Source of the DNA: JBDRNO01 sp043811005
GTDB lineage: Bacteria; Bacteroidota; Bacteroidia; NORP154
DNA: 5,798 bases
NCBI GenBank assembly: GCA_043811005.1
Contig: JBDRNO010000039.1
Coordinates: 1 to 5,798, forward strand
Direction of reading: 5' to 3'
Shown piece after piece: positions 1 to 5,798 of this stretch (its first letter is position 1; each line of letters opens with the position of its first letter). The notes beneath the pieces are model-generated. The model saw nothing but the letters and a program-made list of their open reading frames with translations. It made no database searches and was not told where the DNA came from. The position numbers were made by a program, and so were the translations under genes.

Positions 1-330
1 GATTCAATAACTGCTTATGCAAAAGACACGTTAGCAATTGGAAAAAATACAGGAACAATGTCAGCAGCTTCATGGGTAACATTAAAATATACGACTGCTG
101 GCATTGATACAATTTATGCGCATGACGCAAAAGATGATACATTTCGAACTGCCATGTTGAGCATGGAGGAAATTAATAAATCAAGACCGACTGATAATGA
201 GTATATCCTTTTTGATTTCGGCCAATCAACAACCGAGACACGAGCACAATTAATATTCTATTATACCTCTGGAGGCGGTGGCGCTTCTGGCAATATAGCA
301 GGACGTTCCATGGGTAATATAATAAGATAA
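1..330 (+). CDS. C-terminal part of an unrecognised phage structural-region protein (5' end outside window)
   Basis: The frame is open from base 1 and ends at TAA 328-330, giving 109 visible residues. The gene very probably starts upstream, because the codons before the first ATG (58) read as ordinary protein (DSITAYAKDTLAIGKNTG) and no Shine-Dalgarno site precedes that ATG. The visible part alternates short hydrophobic and polar stretches, as in a beta-rich fold (WVTLKY, IDTIYA, EYILFDF, RAQLIFYY). It then ends in a flexible glycine-rich tail with SGGGGASG followed by a basic end. There is no signal peptide or membrane segment in the visible part. It lies just upstream of an adaptor-like gene, the place where T7-type phages keep the capsid or a capsid-associated protein. 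That makes a head or decoration protein possible, but this is position-based inference. I do not recognise the family. Confidence 0.6.
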   Translation, partial: DSITAYAKDTLAIGKNTGTMSAASWVTLKYTTAGIDTIYAHDAKDDTFRTAMLSMEEINKSRPTDNEYILFDFGQSTTETRAQLIFYYTSGGGGASGNIAGRSMGNIIR

Positions 331-438
331 GCGACCGGACATGAACTTGATGCGGAACGATACCCGGGTAAAGTTATTAATGAAGTCTATCGGAAGGATT
401 AACTATTATATCAATTAATAATTATTGGATAAAATGAC
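331..438 (+). other. Short intergenic gap
   Basis: This 108-base gap is the only sizeable non-coding stretch in the window. Its first two thirds are less AT-rich than the rest and include a CCCGGG palindrome (364-369). Bases 399-434 are strongly AT-rich. I found no hairpin followed by a T-run, so no intrinsic terminator is supported. TATTAT at 404-409 could be a -10 element, but no good -35 lies upstream, and no Bacteroidota-type TAnnTTTG box is present. The frame of the preceding gene stays open for 23 codons after its stop (331-402, ending TAA). A 25-codon ATG frame (341-418) also exists. Neither is convincing as a gene. Confidence 0.45.
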
Positions 439-1728
439 ATGGCGAAATATATTGTAACAGGCATAGCAGTTACCGGCACTCCTGGAAGCCCTCAAACTAT
501 CAATTATGGAGATTTAGTTGATATTGATGGAAATGCAGTACCGGCTACTCTTTCCGGCACTGTTTCAATAGATATAATCTATAAAAGCAAAGATACTGAT
601 GTATATGTTACGGAAATCGCTGGCGCAACCTCATTTAAAATAGCCCGTTCTAATATTGGTGATATTTCGGCAGGTTTAACTATTGGTGTTGTAATTGAGT
701 CTATTGTATCAAGCGCAGAACTCACGTATCAGACATATAAAGTATTGAATGTCAGTATTACAGGCACTCCTGCCAGTCCACAAACGATAAATTATTCAGA
801 CCTAACTCCCGAAGATGGAGCAGTATTCCCATCTGCTTTTGATAGTAATCCTACAATTAGAGTTATTTACAAAAATAAAGATTGTGGAGTGGGATTCCCT
901 GCCATAGCAGGACTATCTTCGTTTACTGTGTACCGTTCTAATTATGGTGATATATCCGGTTCACTGATAGTTGGTTTGGAAATCAGCGGTGGAGTAATTG
1001 CCGCACTTGGCAATCAGCTTCCCCTCCAATATATGATTGACCTTATGGGTATATATATTGAAGATATTTACCACGAACGAGCCAAGAGACCGCTTAAATG
1101 CCAGATACTTAACTTTGCTCAATATTATTTACTTAATAGAATTATGGATAAAGAGGCATATCACCTGATTCCTTCCCTTGTTGAATATCAGGCGAATTTA
1201 ACATTGACATCCGCAACCTATGCACTTTCCTCATTAGCGTATTCAATATATAATAATGCAAATGGCATTACTCTGCTCAAAGTAACAGGCGCTACCGGAA
1301 AACCTATTATTCGTATATCGAGGTCAGAATATGCAACATTATTAATGAATAATTATACGTTTTATAACGATAAACCCCTTTATTATGATTATAATAATAT
1401 ACTCTATATTTTACCAACCACATTGGGTCAGAATATAGATATTTATTATGTTCGTAAACCACAAAAAATGTCATTGGGCGCAACAGTGGAACAGAATATT
1501 GATTGTGAAATTGAGGCGGAATTCCATGAAATGATTGTGGGATTAGCCTGTAAACAATTCATTGATGTGCCCTCTGCAAGAATCGCCTATGAATCGGCAG
1601 TGGCATTACTTGATAGTATGATTGAGAATACCAGAAGAAGTGATTTAACTAAATTCCCGCAATACTTTAATCCGGTAATAGATGTGGGAAATTATGGAAG
1701 TCGATTTAATATTTTAAGAGGATATTAA
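439..1728 (+). CDS. Head-to-tail adaptor/connector-like protein with two N-terminal tandem beta-domains
   Basis: This 429-residue protein has two parts. Residues about 5-90 and 101-185 are two copies of a beta-rich domain, in register at a 96-residue spacing. Each copy carries TGTPxSPQTINYxDL near its start, IYKxKD in the middle and RSNxGDIS near its end. Residues about 195-400 resemble podoviral portal-adaptor proteins (T7 gp11 or P22 gp4 type): an N-terminal helical part with LNFAQ (224-228), a beta-rich middle with NNILYILPTT (319-328) and IDIYYVRKPQ (333-342), then a helix with EAEFHEMIVGLA (359-370). Adaptors bind the portal ring and carry the tail nozzle, and the next gene encodes a nozzle-like protein. 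The start at 439 has only a weak GGAT upstream, but the first repeat begins right after it. The fused repeats are unusual for an adaptor and may be surface-exposed. Function is inferred from pattern and synteny. Confidence 0.72.
   Translation: MAKYIVTGIAVTGTPGSPQTINYGDLVDIDGNAVPATLSGTVSIDIIYKSKDTDVYVTEIAGATSFKIARSNIGDISAGLTIGVVIESIVSSAELTYQTYKVLNVSITGTPASPQTINYSDLTPEDGAVFPSAFDSNPTIRVIYKNKDCGVGFPAIAGLSSFTVYRSNYGDISGSLIVGLEISGGVIAALGNQLPLQYMIDLMGIYIEDIYHERAKRPLKCQILNFAQYYLLNRIMDKEAYHLIPSLVEYQANLTLTSATYALSSLAYSIYNNANGITLLKVTGATGKPIIRISRSEYATLLMNNYTFYNDKPLYYDYNNILYILPTTLGQNIDIYYVRKPQKMSLGATVEQNIDCEIEAEFHEMIVGLACKQFIDVPSARIAYESAVALLDSMIENTRRSDLTKFPQYFNPVIDVGNYGSRFNILRGY
463..696 (+). repeat. Tandem beta-domain repeat, copy 1 (protein-level)
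   Basis: Residues 9-86 of the adaptor-like protein align without gaps to residues 105-182. By hand count 38 of 78 positions are identical. Conserved blocks are TGTP-SPQTINY-DL, DG, P, IYK-KD, IAG, SF, RSN-GDIS, L and G. The period is 96 codons (288 bases). Confidence 0.85.
751..984 (+). repeat. Tandem beta-domain repeat, copy 2 (protein-level)
   Basis: This is the second copy of the repeated domain, residues 105-182. Most third codon positions and many residues differ from copy 1, so the duplication is old and kept by selection at protein level rather than a recent DNA copy. A short linker and the adaptor-like domain follow it. Confidence 0.85.
1716..1722 (+). promoter_or_regulatory. Ribosome binding site deciding the nozzle start at 1728
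   Basis: AAGAGGA lies 5 bases before ATG 1728, which itself overlaps the preceding stop (TAATG). This strong site shows that the hydrophobic signal-peptide-like N-terminus is translated. The next in-frame ATG (codon 18, at 1779) has no such site. Termination-reinitiation coupling with the upstream gene is likely. Confidence 0.75.
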
Positions 1729-3800
1729 TGATTCGTATTATTACATATATCTTTGTGTTTATACTAACATTTAGTAATATGTATGCACAGGGCACAAACA
1801 GGATAATTATATCAGATTTCAAAGGATTGATGACGAATGCTGATCCTTATGATATTGGAAATGAATACCTGCTCATATCCAATAATGCAAGATGTTATAA
1901 TGGCAGAATCATAAAAGATTTTGTTCCTTTTGTGAATTCGGATTATGGTAATCTTGGACAAAATATATCTGGTTTATTCACTTTTATTAATGCTAAACTT
2001 TCAAATAATTTTCTCTATACGGCTCCTGTGGTAAATTCTAATTCAGTAATGACAGTTTGGACGTGGATTAGTGGGAGTGCATCCGATATTATTGCACAGT
2101 CTCAAATAGATTCGGATCAAGTGGCTCATGTATATCAATCACAAAATACATTTAATCCGATAATTCAAATCCGTGATGAAATACGGTATCTCCCTGGACG
2201 TGCCAATTATCCAAACAGCCATAAGGCACAGGGCTTAATCATTCAATACATTGATAGGGACTATTTCGATAGTACATATACCCCAAAAGGGCAATTCTGG
2301 ACAAATGCAACTAATATTGATAAACCAACATTGGTCGCAGTTTTGGATAGTATCCCCGGAGGAGACCTTCCTGCGGGTAAGTATTATTATGCCTTTTCAT
2401 ATATCTACGATGGCATTCAGGAATCTCTATTATCCAACCCGGTGGGTATTACACTATTAGACAGTAATTGGGTAAAATGTCAATTCAGTATTGATACAAC
2501 AAAGAATAATAAGCGTATCACAGCAATAAAGGTGTACCGCAGCAACAAACAATATGTAAACTTTGACCATATCCATACCATTGATTTGACCCGCAGTCCA
2601 AGTGAAATCATTAGACTGGACAGTCTTGCTTATTATGGAAAGCATGATGTATTGGCAACCGGTGCTTCAGATGCTCTTATTTTTAATGTTAATAAATATG
2701 TGTTTAAAAATATCGGCGGAGTTTTAACCGATTCCGTAGTAGTGGATTCTGGAATCATCGGCACTGGCACAGGAACGTATGGACACAGGATATTTCCAGT
2801 ATCTGCGTCAACATCAACATATAAGCATTTCTGGAATAAGTCATGGCAGTTGTGGCAATCGGATTATGGTGCTGGAACATGGACAAAAATTGATTCTGGT
2901 ACATCCGGTTTCTATTGGGGCAACGATCTAATGTTTGCAAAGTTTAATGCCGCTGATTCTGTGAAATATCATAATCTTGACCCTGTGGGCGCATTAATGC
3001 AATTCAATGGCAGGGGTGATTCCCTGAAAGTTATTGTTGATGGCGCAGACCTACGGGTATTCAAATATGATACTTCCGGCGGACTGCTTGCCACAGCAAA
3101 AGAAGAAAATGTACCATTTACGATAATGTTTCCCGATAGGGGACTTTATTACTGGACTCGAAGTGGTATAACTGCTACCTGTAAATTCTTTGATGCCGGA
3201 TTGGTAGCAGGAGCCGCTCACCCCCTCGAAGGCGAAGTTAGCATTGATGTCAACGGTAAGTATGCAGTTATGGCACAAGACCGCTTATGGCAGGCAAATC
3301 TCTATCTTGCGCCAGCATCTCCCGATTCTGAACGCCATGAAGATTGGGTATCGTATTCTGAACTTGGGCAATATGACGTAACTCCAGTATCCAATGTGAT
3401 TCGAATATCAGATTATTATGGCGGGGAAATTACCGGTATTACCATTCTTATGGGCAATCCGGTTATTTTAAAACGGCAATCTATTCAAATGATAAATGCT
3501 CGGAGCGACCCTGCAAATCCCGAAAATTGGGAAATTATTCAAGCTGTTCATAACATTGGCAACGTTGCTCCGCAGGGATATATCAATGTACTCGGAACAC
3601 TTTATGTATGCGCCTATGATGGTATTTATGGTATACGACCGAATAATCTTGCTCCTTATGAATCGACACCAGTAATAAACTTCCGTATTAGTGAACCAAT
3701 AAATAATATCTATCTTGCTTATGCCGATAGCAACAAGGCAAAGATTAAAGTTGGCTATGACCAAACATTTGGGGGAATTATGGTATTCAATGCCGGATAG
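1728..3800 (+). CDS. Tail nozzle/platform-like virion protein, N-terminal part (frame-broken), with signal-peptide-like start
   Basis: The frame gives 690 residues, of which the last eight or so are probably out of frame. Residues 1-20 look like a signal peptide: MIR, a hydrophobic core IITYIFVFILTF, then a YA/Q cleavage-like site. Residues 29-60 carry the opening seen in many short-tail nozzle or 'stabilization' proteins: SDFKG, NADPYDI, then NNARCYNGRI. Residues about 204-272 look like a fibronectin-III-like segment (PAGKYYYAFSYIYDGIQES, then AIKVYRS). Residues about 565-640 (ITGITILMGNPVILKR, then IGNVAP, then LYVCAYDGIYGI) match the beta-propeller-like part of such proteins. The T7 counterpart would be gp12, which forms the tail nozzle below the adaptor. 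The natural reading continues in another frame at 3775; the joined protein would be 843 residues, near the 794 of T7 gp12. An export signal is unexpected on a protein assembled in the cytoplasm. Role inferred from pattern and synteny. Confidence 0.72.
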   Translation: MIRIITYIFVFILTFSNMYAQGTNRIIISDFKGLMTNADPYDIGNEYLLISNNARCYNGRIIKDFVPFVNSDYGNLGQNISGLFTFINAKLSNNFLYTAPVVNSNSVMTVWTWISGSASDIIAQSQIDSDQVAHVYQSQNTFNPIIQIRDEIRYLPGRANYPNSHKAQGLIIQYIDRDYFDSTYTPKGQFWTNATNIDKPTLVAVLDSIPGGDLPAGKYYYAFSYIYDGIQESLLSNPVGITLLDSNWVKCQFSIDTTKNNKRITAIKVYRSNKQYVNFDHIHTIDLTRSPSEIIRLDSLAYYGKHDVLATGASDALIFNVNKYVFKNIGGVLTDSVVVDSGIIGTGTGTYGHRIFPVSASTSTYKHFWNKSWQLWQSDYGAGTWTKIDSGTSGFYWGNDLMFAKFNAADSVKYHNLDPVGALMQFNGRGDSLKVIVDGADLRVFKYDTSGGLLATAKEENVPFTIMFPDRGLYYWTRSGITATCKFFDAGLVAGAAHPLEGEVSIDVNGKYAVMAQDRLWQANLYLAPASPDSERHEDWVSYSELGQYDVTPVSNVIRISDYYGGEITGITILMGNPVILKRQSIQMINARSDPANPENWEIIQAVHNIGNVAPQGYINVLGTLYVCAYDGIYGIRPNNLAPYESTPVINFRISEPINNIYLAYADSNKAKIKVGYDQTFGGIMVFNAG
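3771..3775 (+). other. Frame-break site: run of five G
   Basis: Upstream the frame reads VGYDQTFGG and then ends quickly at TAG 3798-3800. If one G is skipped, it reads VGYDQTFGELWYSMPDS and runs on to 4260. The joined text resembles the blade motif common in phage nozzle and platform proteins (YDQ...ELWYS...YLYNINDQSW). So the true frame changes by +1 here, or one G is extra. A sequencing or assembly indel in the G-run, a real inactivating mutation and a +1 ribosomal shift would all fit. The first is the simplest. Confidence 0.8.
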
Positions 3801-4260
3801 CACAAATTATCTCTATAATATAAATGACCAATCATGGCGGCAAATGGTTACACCGTCCGATTGGACACCGCCATTATTATTTCCAATTTTAGTCTTTGCT
3901 CAGGATGAAAATGCAAATCTTATCCTTTATGCTAACACATTAAAGAGATTATGGAATATTCATGTAGCTAATGCATCATTGGCAATTAAAACTAAAATCT
4001 TTACACTTGACCTTGAAATACCGAAAATTATACGCAATATTTTTGTAAAATATAAATCGGCAACGGATACGCTTTCTCTTAATACCTATCAAGATAATCT
4101 CAGCACCGTAAAACGGGATTCCTTGACAATATCCAGTTACCGAACCATAGCAAGAGTCCCAATTAATATGCGGGCAAAACAAACAATGGTTGAGATAACG
4201 TCACCAAACTCACTCAATGATGTCGAAATAGACGAAATTATAATTGAATATGATAAATAG
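3775..4260 (+). CDS. Tail nozzle/platform-like protein, C-terminal part continued after the frame break
   Basis: From GAA 3775 to TAG 4258-4260 this frame gives 161 residues that continue the preceding protein. It starts ELWYSMPDSTNYLYNINDQS and W follows, a blade-like motif of phage nozzle proteins. After that come alternating beta segments (LLFPILVFAQ, NLILYAN, IRNIFVKYKS, TMVEIT, VEIDEIIIEYDK). As an independent gene it could begin at ATG 3715 or ATG 3790, but neither has a convincing ribosome binding site. The residues encoded from 3715 to 3774 are an out-of-frame shadow of the upstream protein. It is best read as the C-terminus of one 843-residue protein. The next gene starts 8 bases after its stop. 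If the break is real in the virus, the tail protein would lack these C-terminal strands unless ribosomes shift. Confidence 0.78.
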   Translation, partial: ELWYSMPDSTNYLYNINDQSWRQMVTPSDWTPPLLFPILVFAQDENANLILYANTLKRLWNIHVANASLAIKTKIFTLDLEIPKIIRNIFVKYKSATDTLSLNTYQDNLSTVKRDSLTISSYRTIARVPINMRAKQTMVEITSPNSLNDVEIDEIIIEYDK

Positions 4261-4263
4261 GTG
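4259..4263 (+). promoter_or_regulatory. Ribosome binding site for the second adaptor-like gene
   Basis: AGGTG lies 5 bases before ATG 4269 and shares two bases with the TAG stop of the preceding gene. This supports the chosen start and suggests translational coupling to the nozzle gene. Confidence 0.55.
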
Positions 4264-4268
4264 CATTT

Positions 4269-4952
4269 ATGAACACTCTTCAAATGGATACTAATTTACT
4301 TTACCGGTTAAGAGATATTTCGCAGACCGGTTCTTTTCCCGCAGCATTGCGCTTACAGACATTAAATAACGCTCAGTTAGCTTTAGCCAATATTCTTGAT
4401 GTTAGCTACCTGACAGAACTTGGATACCTGAAGACATCAGTGGCATTATCATCTGGTGTTGTAGCTTTGACAAGCGCCAATCTCACTAAAGATTTACTTA
4501 GGGGAAAAGAAGGAATCCTCAGTATTAAGAATACTACAACCGGACTATATCTTAATCCAATGGAAAATGCTGCCGAAGAAGATAATCTTTATACTAAAGG
4601 TCAGAATCAATGTAATAAATATGATATTCGTGATAATAAATTATATGTATTTCCAACATCCATTACATCAGTGGATATACTTTTTCTACAAGTGCCTGAT
4701 GACATGACAATTGATGCCTCAGTATATCCTTCAATCAATGAAGCATTTCATGTTCTTATTATTGACCTTGCAGAAGCCGAATGCTGGAGCGCAGATGGCA
4801 AATTTAACCAACAGCGCGCAGCTTATCTCAAAGCAATGGATGAAATTAATGAATTGAATGCACCATTTAAAGATAAGGAATGGAGGAAAACGAAATGGCG
4901 TTACTTGCAGCCGCAATACCTGCCGGGATTTCAGCCATCGGCTCAGGAATAA
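4269..4952 (+). CDS. Second head-to-tail adaptor/connector-like protein
   Basis: This 227-residue protein is close in size to stand-alone podoviral adaptors (T7 gp11 is about 196 residues). Its pattern matches the C-terminal half of the 439-1728 protein in the same order: LNNAQ (32-36, compare LNFAQ), then NKLYVFPTSITSVDILFLQV (123-142, compare the NNILYILPTT and IDIYYV segment), then a helix INEAFHVLIIDLAEAE (156-171, compare EFHEMIVGLA). It lacks the tandem beta-domains. A second connector ring, or a variant that joins tail components, is plausible, but the exact role is inference. The C-terminus is basic and aromatic (EWRKTKWRYLQPQY). It overlaps the next gene by 58 bases. Confidence 0.7.
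   Translation: MNTLQMDTNLLYRLRDISQTGSFPAALRLQTLNNAQLALANILDVSYLTELGYLKTSVALSSGVVALTSANLTKDLLRGKEGILSIKNTTTGLYLNPMENAAEEDNLYTKGQNQCNKYDIRDNKLYVFPTSITSVDILFLQVPDDMTIDASVYPSINEAFHVLIIDLAEAECWSADGKFNQQRAAYLKAMDEINELNAPFKDKEWRKTKWRYLQPQYLPGFQPSAQE
4882..4886 (+). promoter_or_regulatory. Ribosome binding site deciding the start of the gp14-like gene at 4895
   Basis: GGAGG at 4882-4886 lies 8 bases before ATG 4895. The upstream in-frame ATG at 4880 overlaps this site and has only a weak AAGGA (4875-4879) directly against it, so 4895 is the better start. The site lies inside the preceding coding region. Confidence 0.7.
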
Positions 4953-5620
4953 ATTATTTAGCCAGACGGAAAAAGCGGACACCGACTTTTGCCAGTACAG
5001 AATATGGAAAATATTTACGACAGCTTGCAGAACAGGGAATTTATAATCCTGCTTTAAGACAGACAATGATAGCGGGAGCAGGTAGACAATCTGGCAATAT
5101 TGCCTCACAGCGGATTGCAAAATCGAAAGGGTATCTTGCCTCACGTGGTATGGGCAATAGTGTAGCCGGAGCCAGATTGCTTGCACAGCCAGGAATTGAA
5201 CGCCAGCGGGGTATACAGGATTATGAGCAGAATTTGATGATAAAGAATGAAATGTCAAAGCAACAGGCACGACAACAACTCGCACAAGGAATCACGGGCG
5301 CAGAAGATATACGCAGACAGGAAGGAAAAGAAGATATAAGTCAATTAATAGGCGGAATTACGGGAGCAGTCGGGCAGGGAGTGGGCAATTATATGCAGTT
5401 AAAACAATTGGAAGACTTAAAGAGTTATCGTGAAGGAATGGCGGAAGCGGCAATGGCAAGGGCAAAGGCCGGAAGTGATATTCCAATGCCAAGATATGAT
5501 GCACCTGATTCTGATTGGTTAACGTGGGGTAAAGAAATGGGATATGAACCAGAAGAAACTCTAATATTCAGAGATGAATATTTGATGGATTTTTTAAAAA
5601 GAAAAGCGCATGGGAGATAA
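4895..5620 (+). CDS. Internal virion/ejection-like protein (T7 gp14-like)
   Basis: From ATG 4895 the protein has 241 residues (246 if ATG 4880 is used). It begins with a small-residue hydrophobic stretch, MALLAAAIPAGISAIGSGIN, followed by a basic cluster ARRKKR. T7 gp14 opens in much the same way (from memory, AAAIPIAISG). The middle is rich in Ala, Gly, Gln and Arg and probably helical, with KQQARQQLAQG (122-132). A second glycine-zipper-like segment lies near residues 152-166 (IGGITGAVGQGVGNY, with two GxxxG spacings). The C-terminal third is acidic and aromatic (DSDWLTWG), then basic at the end. In T7 and relatives, gp14 is ejected with the DNA and helps form a channel across the cell envelope. 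The place after adaptor and nozzle genes fits that role. Identification is by pattern and synteny, and the sequence is weakly conserved in this class. Confidence 0.62.
   Translation: MALLAAAIPAGISAIGSGINYLARRKKRTPTFASTEYGKYLRQLAEQGIYNPALRQTMIAGAGRQSGNIASQRIAKSKGYLASRGMGNSVAGARLLAQPGIERQRGIQDYEQNLMIKNEMSKQQARQQLAQGITGAEDIRRQEGKEDISQLIGGITGAVGQGVGNYMQLKQLEDLKSYREGMAEAAMARAKAGSDIPMPRYDAPDSDWLTWGKEMGYEPEETLIFRDEYLMDFLKRKAHGR
5612..5616 (+). promoter_or_regulatory. Ribosome binding site for the last partial gene
   Basis: GGGAG lies 6 bases before ATG 5623 and overlaps the last codons of the preceding gene, whose stop is 2 bases before this start. It supports the chosen start and tight coupling. 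Confidence 0.65.
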
Positions 5621-5622
5621 CT

Positions 5623-5798
5623 ATGCCAAAAAAACCTAAAATTTGGACAGATGAAGAACGTGCTATGTTTCGTGCAGCTTATGGTAGAGACCCATATGAG
5701 GGTAATGCAACACAGGAAAAGGTACAACTTCCCACTGCTGCAAGCAATTATGCTAATGCAATTAAAAGAACATATGTTGATTCAGTGGGAACACCAGC
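5623..5798 (+). CDS. N-terminal part of an unrecognised protein in the internal-virion-protein position (3' end outside window)
   Basis: The frame is open from ATG 5623 to the window edge, giving 58 full codons. It starts MPKKPKIWTDEERAMFRAAY, a lysine-rich start followed by a charged, probably helical stretch. A polar segment GRDPYEGNATQEK and a second helix-like segment TAASNYANAIKRTYVDS follow. No signal peptide or membrane segment is visible. The start is well supported by GGGAG 6 bases upstream and by the 2-base gap after the previous gene. In T7-like order the next gene would encode another internal core protein (gp15 or gp16 position), which is often long and may carry a lytic transglycosylase. 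Nothing in the visible residues proves this. I do not recognise the family. Confidence 0.65.
   Translation, partial: MPKKPKIWTDEERAMFRAAYGRDPYEGNATQEKVQLPTAASNYANAIKRTYVDSVGTP

Noticed and set aside
341..418. A 25-codon ATG frame in the gap before the first adaptor-like gene
   Set aside because: It has no ribosome binding site, is very short and has no protein-like pattern. The coding evidence is no better than chance.
399..438. AT-rich stretch as a promoter for the adaptor-like gene
   Set aside because: TATTAT at 404-409 has no good -35 partner at a normal distance, and the whole region is AT-rich, so such hexamers are expected by chance.
3715..3774. First 20 codons of the frame that starts at ATG 3715
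   Set aside because: They are an out-of-frame reading of the nozzle-like protein (AYADSNKAKIKVGYDQTFG in the other frame), which fits the family pattern. No ribosome binding site precedes 3715.
2251..3803. Other forward and reverse open frames of 60-111 codons inside the nozzle-like gene
   Set aside because: They sit entirely or almost entirely within the nozzle-like gene in other frames, lack ribosome binding sites and show no protein-family features, so they are read as shadows.
291..5163. Shared SGNIA and GMGN/SMGN peptide pieces between the first gene and the gp14-like gene
   Set aside because: The matches are short, lie in low-complexity Gly/Ala/Ser context and occur in a different spacing, so common origin is not supported.
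4731..5285. A 184-codon reverse-strand open frame
   Set aside because: It lies antisense to the end of the second adaptor-like gene and the first half of the gp14-like gene, which both have good starts and phage-like composition. Its protein has no recognisable pattern, and no other gene is on that strand.
1..5798. Search for a defence system, CRISPR array, retroelement, toxin-antitoxin pair or mobile element
   Set aside because: No repeats with spacers, reverse transcriptase, nuclease, transposase or inverted terminal repeats are visible. The content is accounted for by virion-module genes.

Overview
The window looks like part of the virion-structure module of a tailed phage or prophage with a short, T7/podovirus-type tail. 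Every credible gene is on the + strand. From the adaptor gene onward they are packed almost without gaps: one stop/start overlap of 1 base, an 8-base gap, a 58-base overlap and a 2-base gap. This suggests one polycistronic late transcript. No integrase, transposase, tRNA, rRNA, CRISPR array, lysis gene or regulator is visible, and I saw no convincing promoter or terminator. The DNA is AT-rich. The host cannot be fixed. A Bacteroidota-like signal peptide (cleavage after Ala, before Gln) appears on one protein, but the good Shine-Dalgarno sites before several genes are not what Bacteroidota usually show.

Layout. (1) 1-330: the C-terminal end of an unrecognised protein with a glycine-rich tail. 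(2) 331-438: a short non-coding gap. (3) 439-1728: a 429-residue protein with two tandem copies of a beta-rich domain (exact 96-residue period) fused to a head-to-tail adaptor/connector-like domain. (4) 1728-4260: a large tail nozzle/platform-like protein, with a signal-peptide-like N-terminus, split by a +1 frame break at a run of five G (3771-3775). The two reading frames join into a coherent protein of about 843 residues. (5) 4269-4952: a second, stand-alone adaptor-like protein that appears paralogous to the C-terminal domain of gene 3. (6) 4895-5620: a small Ala/Gly/Gln-rich protein resembling internal virion (ejection) proteins such as T7 gp14. (7) 5623-5798: the start of another protein, cut by the window edge.

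How the parts fit. In T7 the order is capsid, adaptor (gp11), nozzle (gp12), then internal core proteins (gp14, gp15, gp16). The order here, adaptor-like, nozzle-like, second adaptor-like, gp14-like, then an unknown start, matches that plan with one extra adaptor copy. The inferred job of the module is to close the portal, build the short tail and supply proteins ejected with the DNA. Identifications rest on domain pattern and synteny read by eye, not on a database search.

The most noteworthy points are the duplicated adaptor on either side of the nozzle gene, the tandem beta-domain fused to one adaptor copy, the export-signal-like start of the nozzle protein and the frame break in it.
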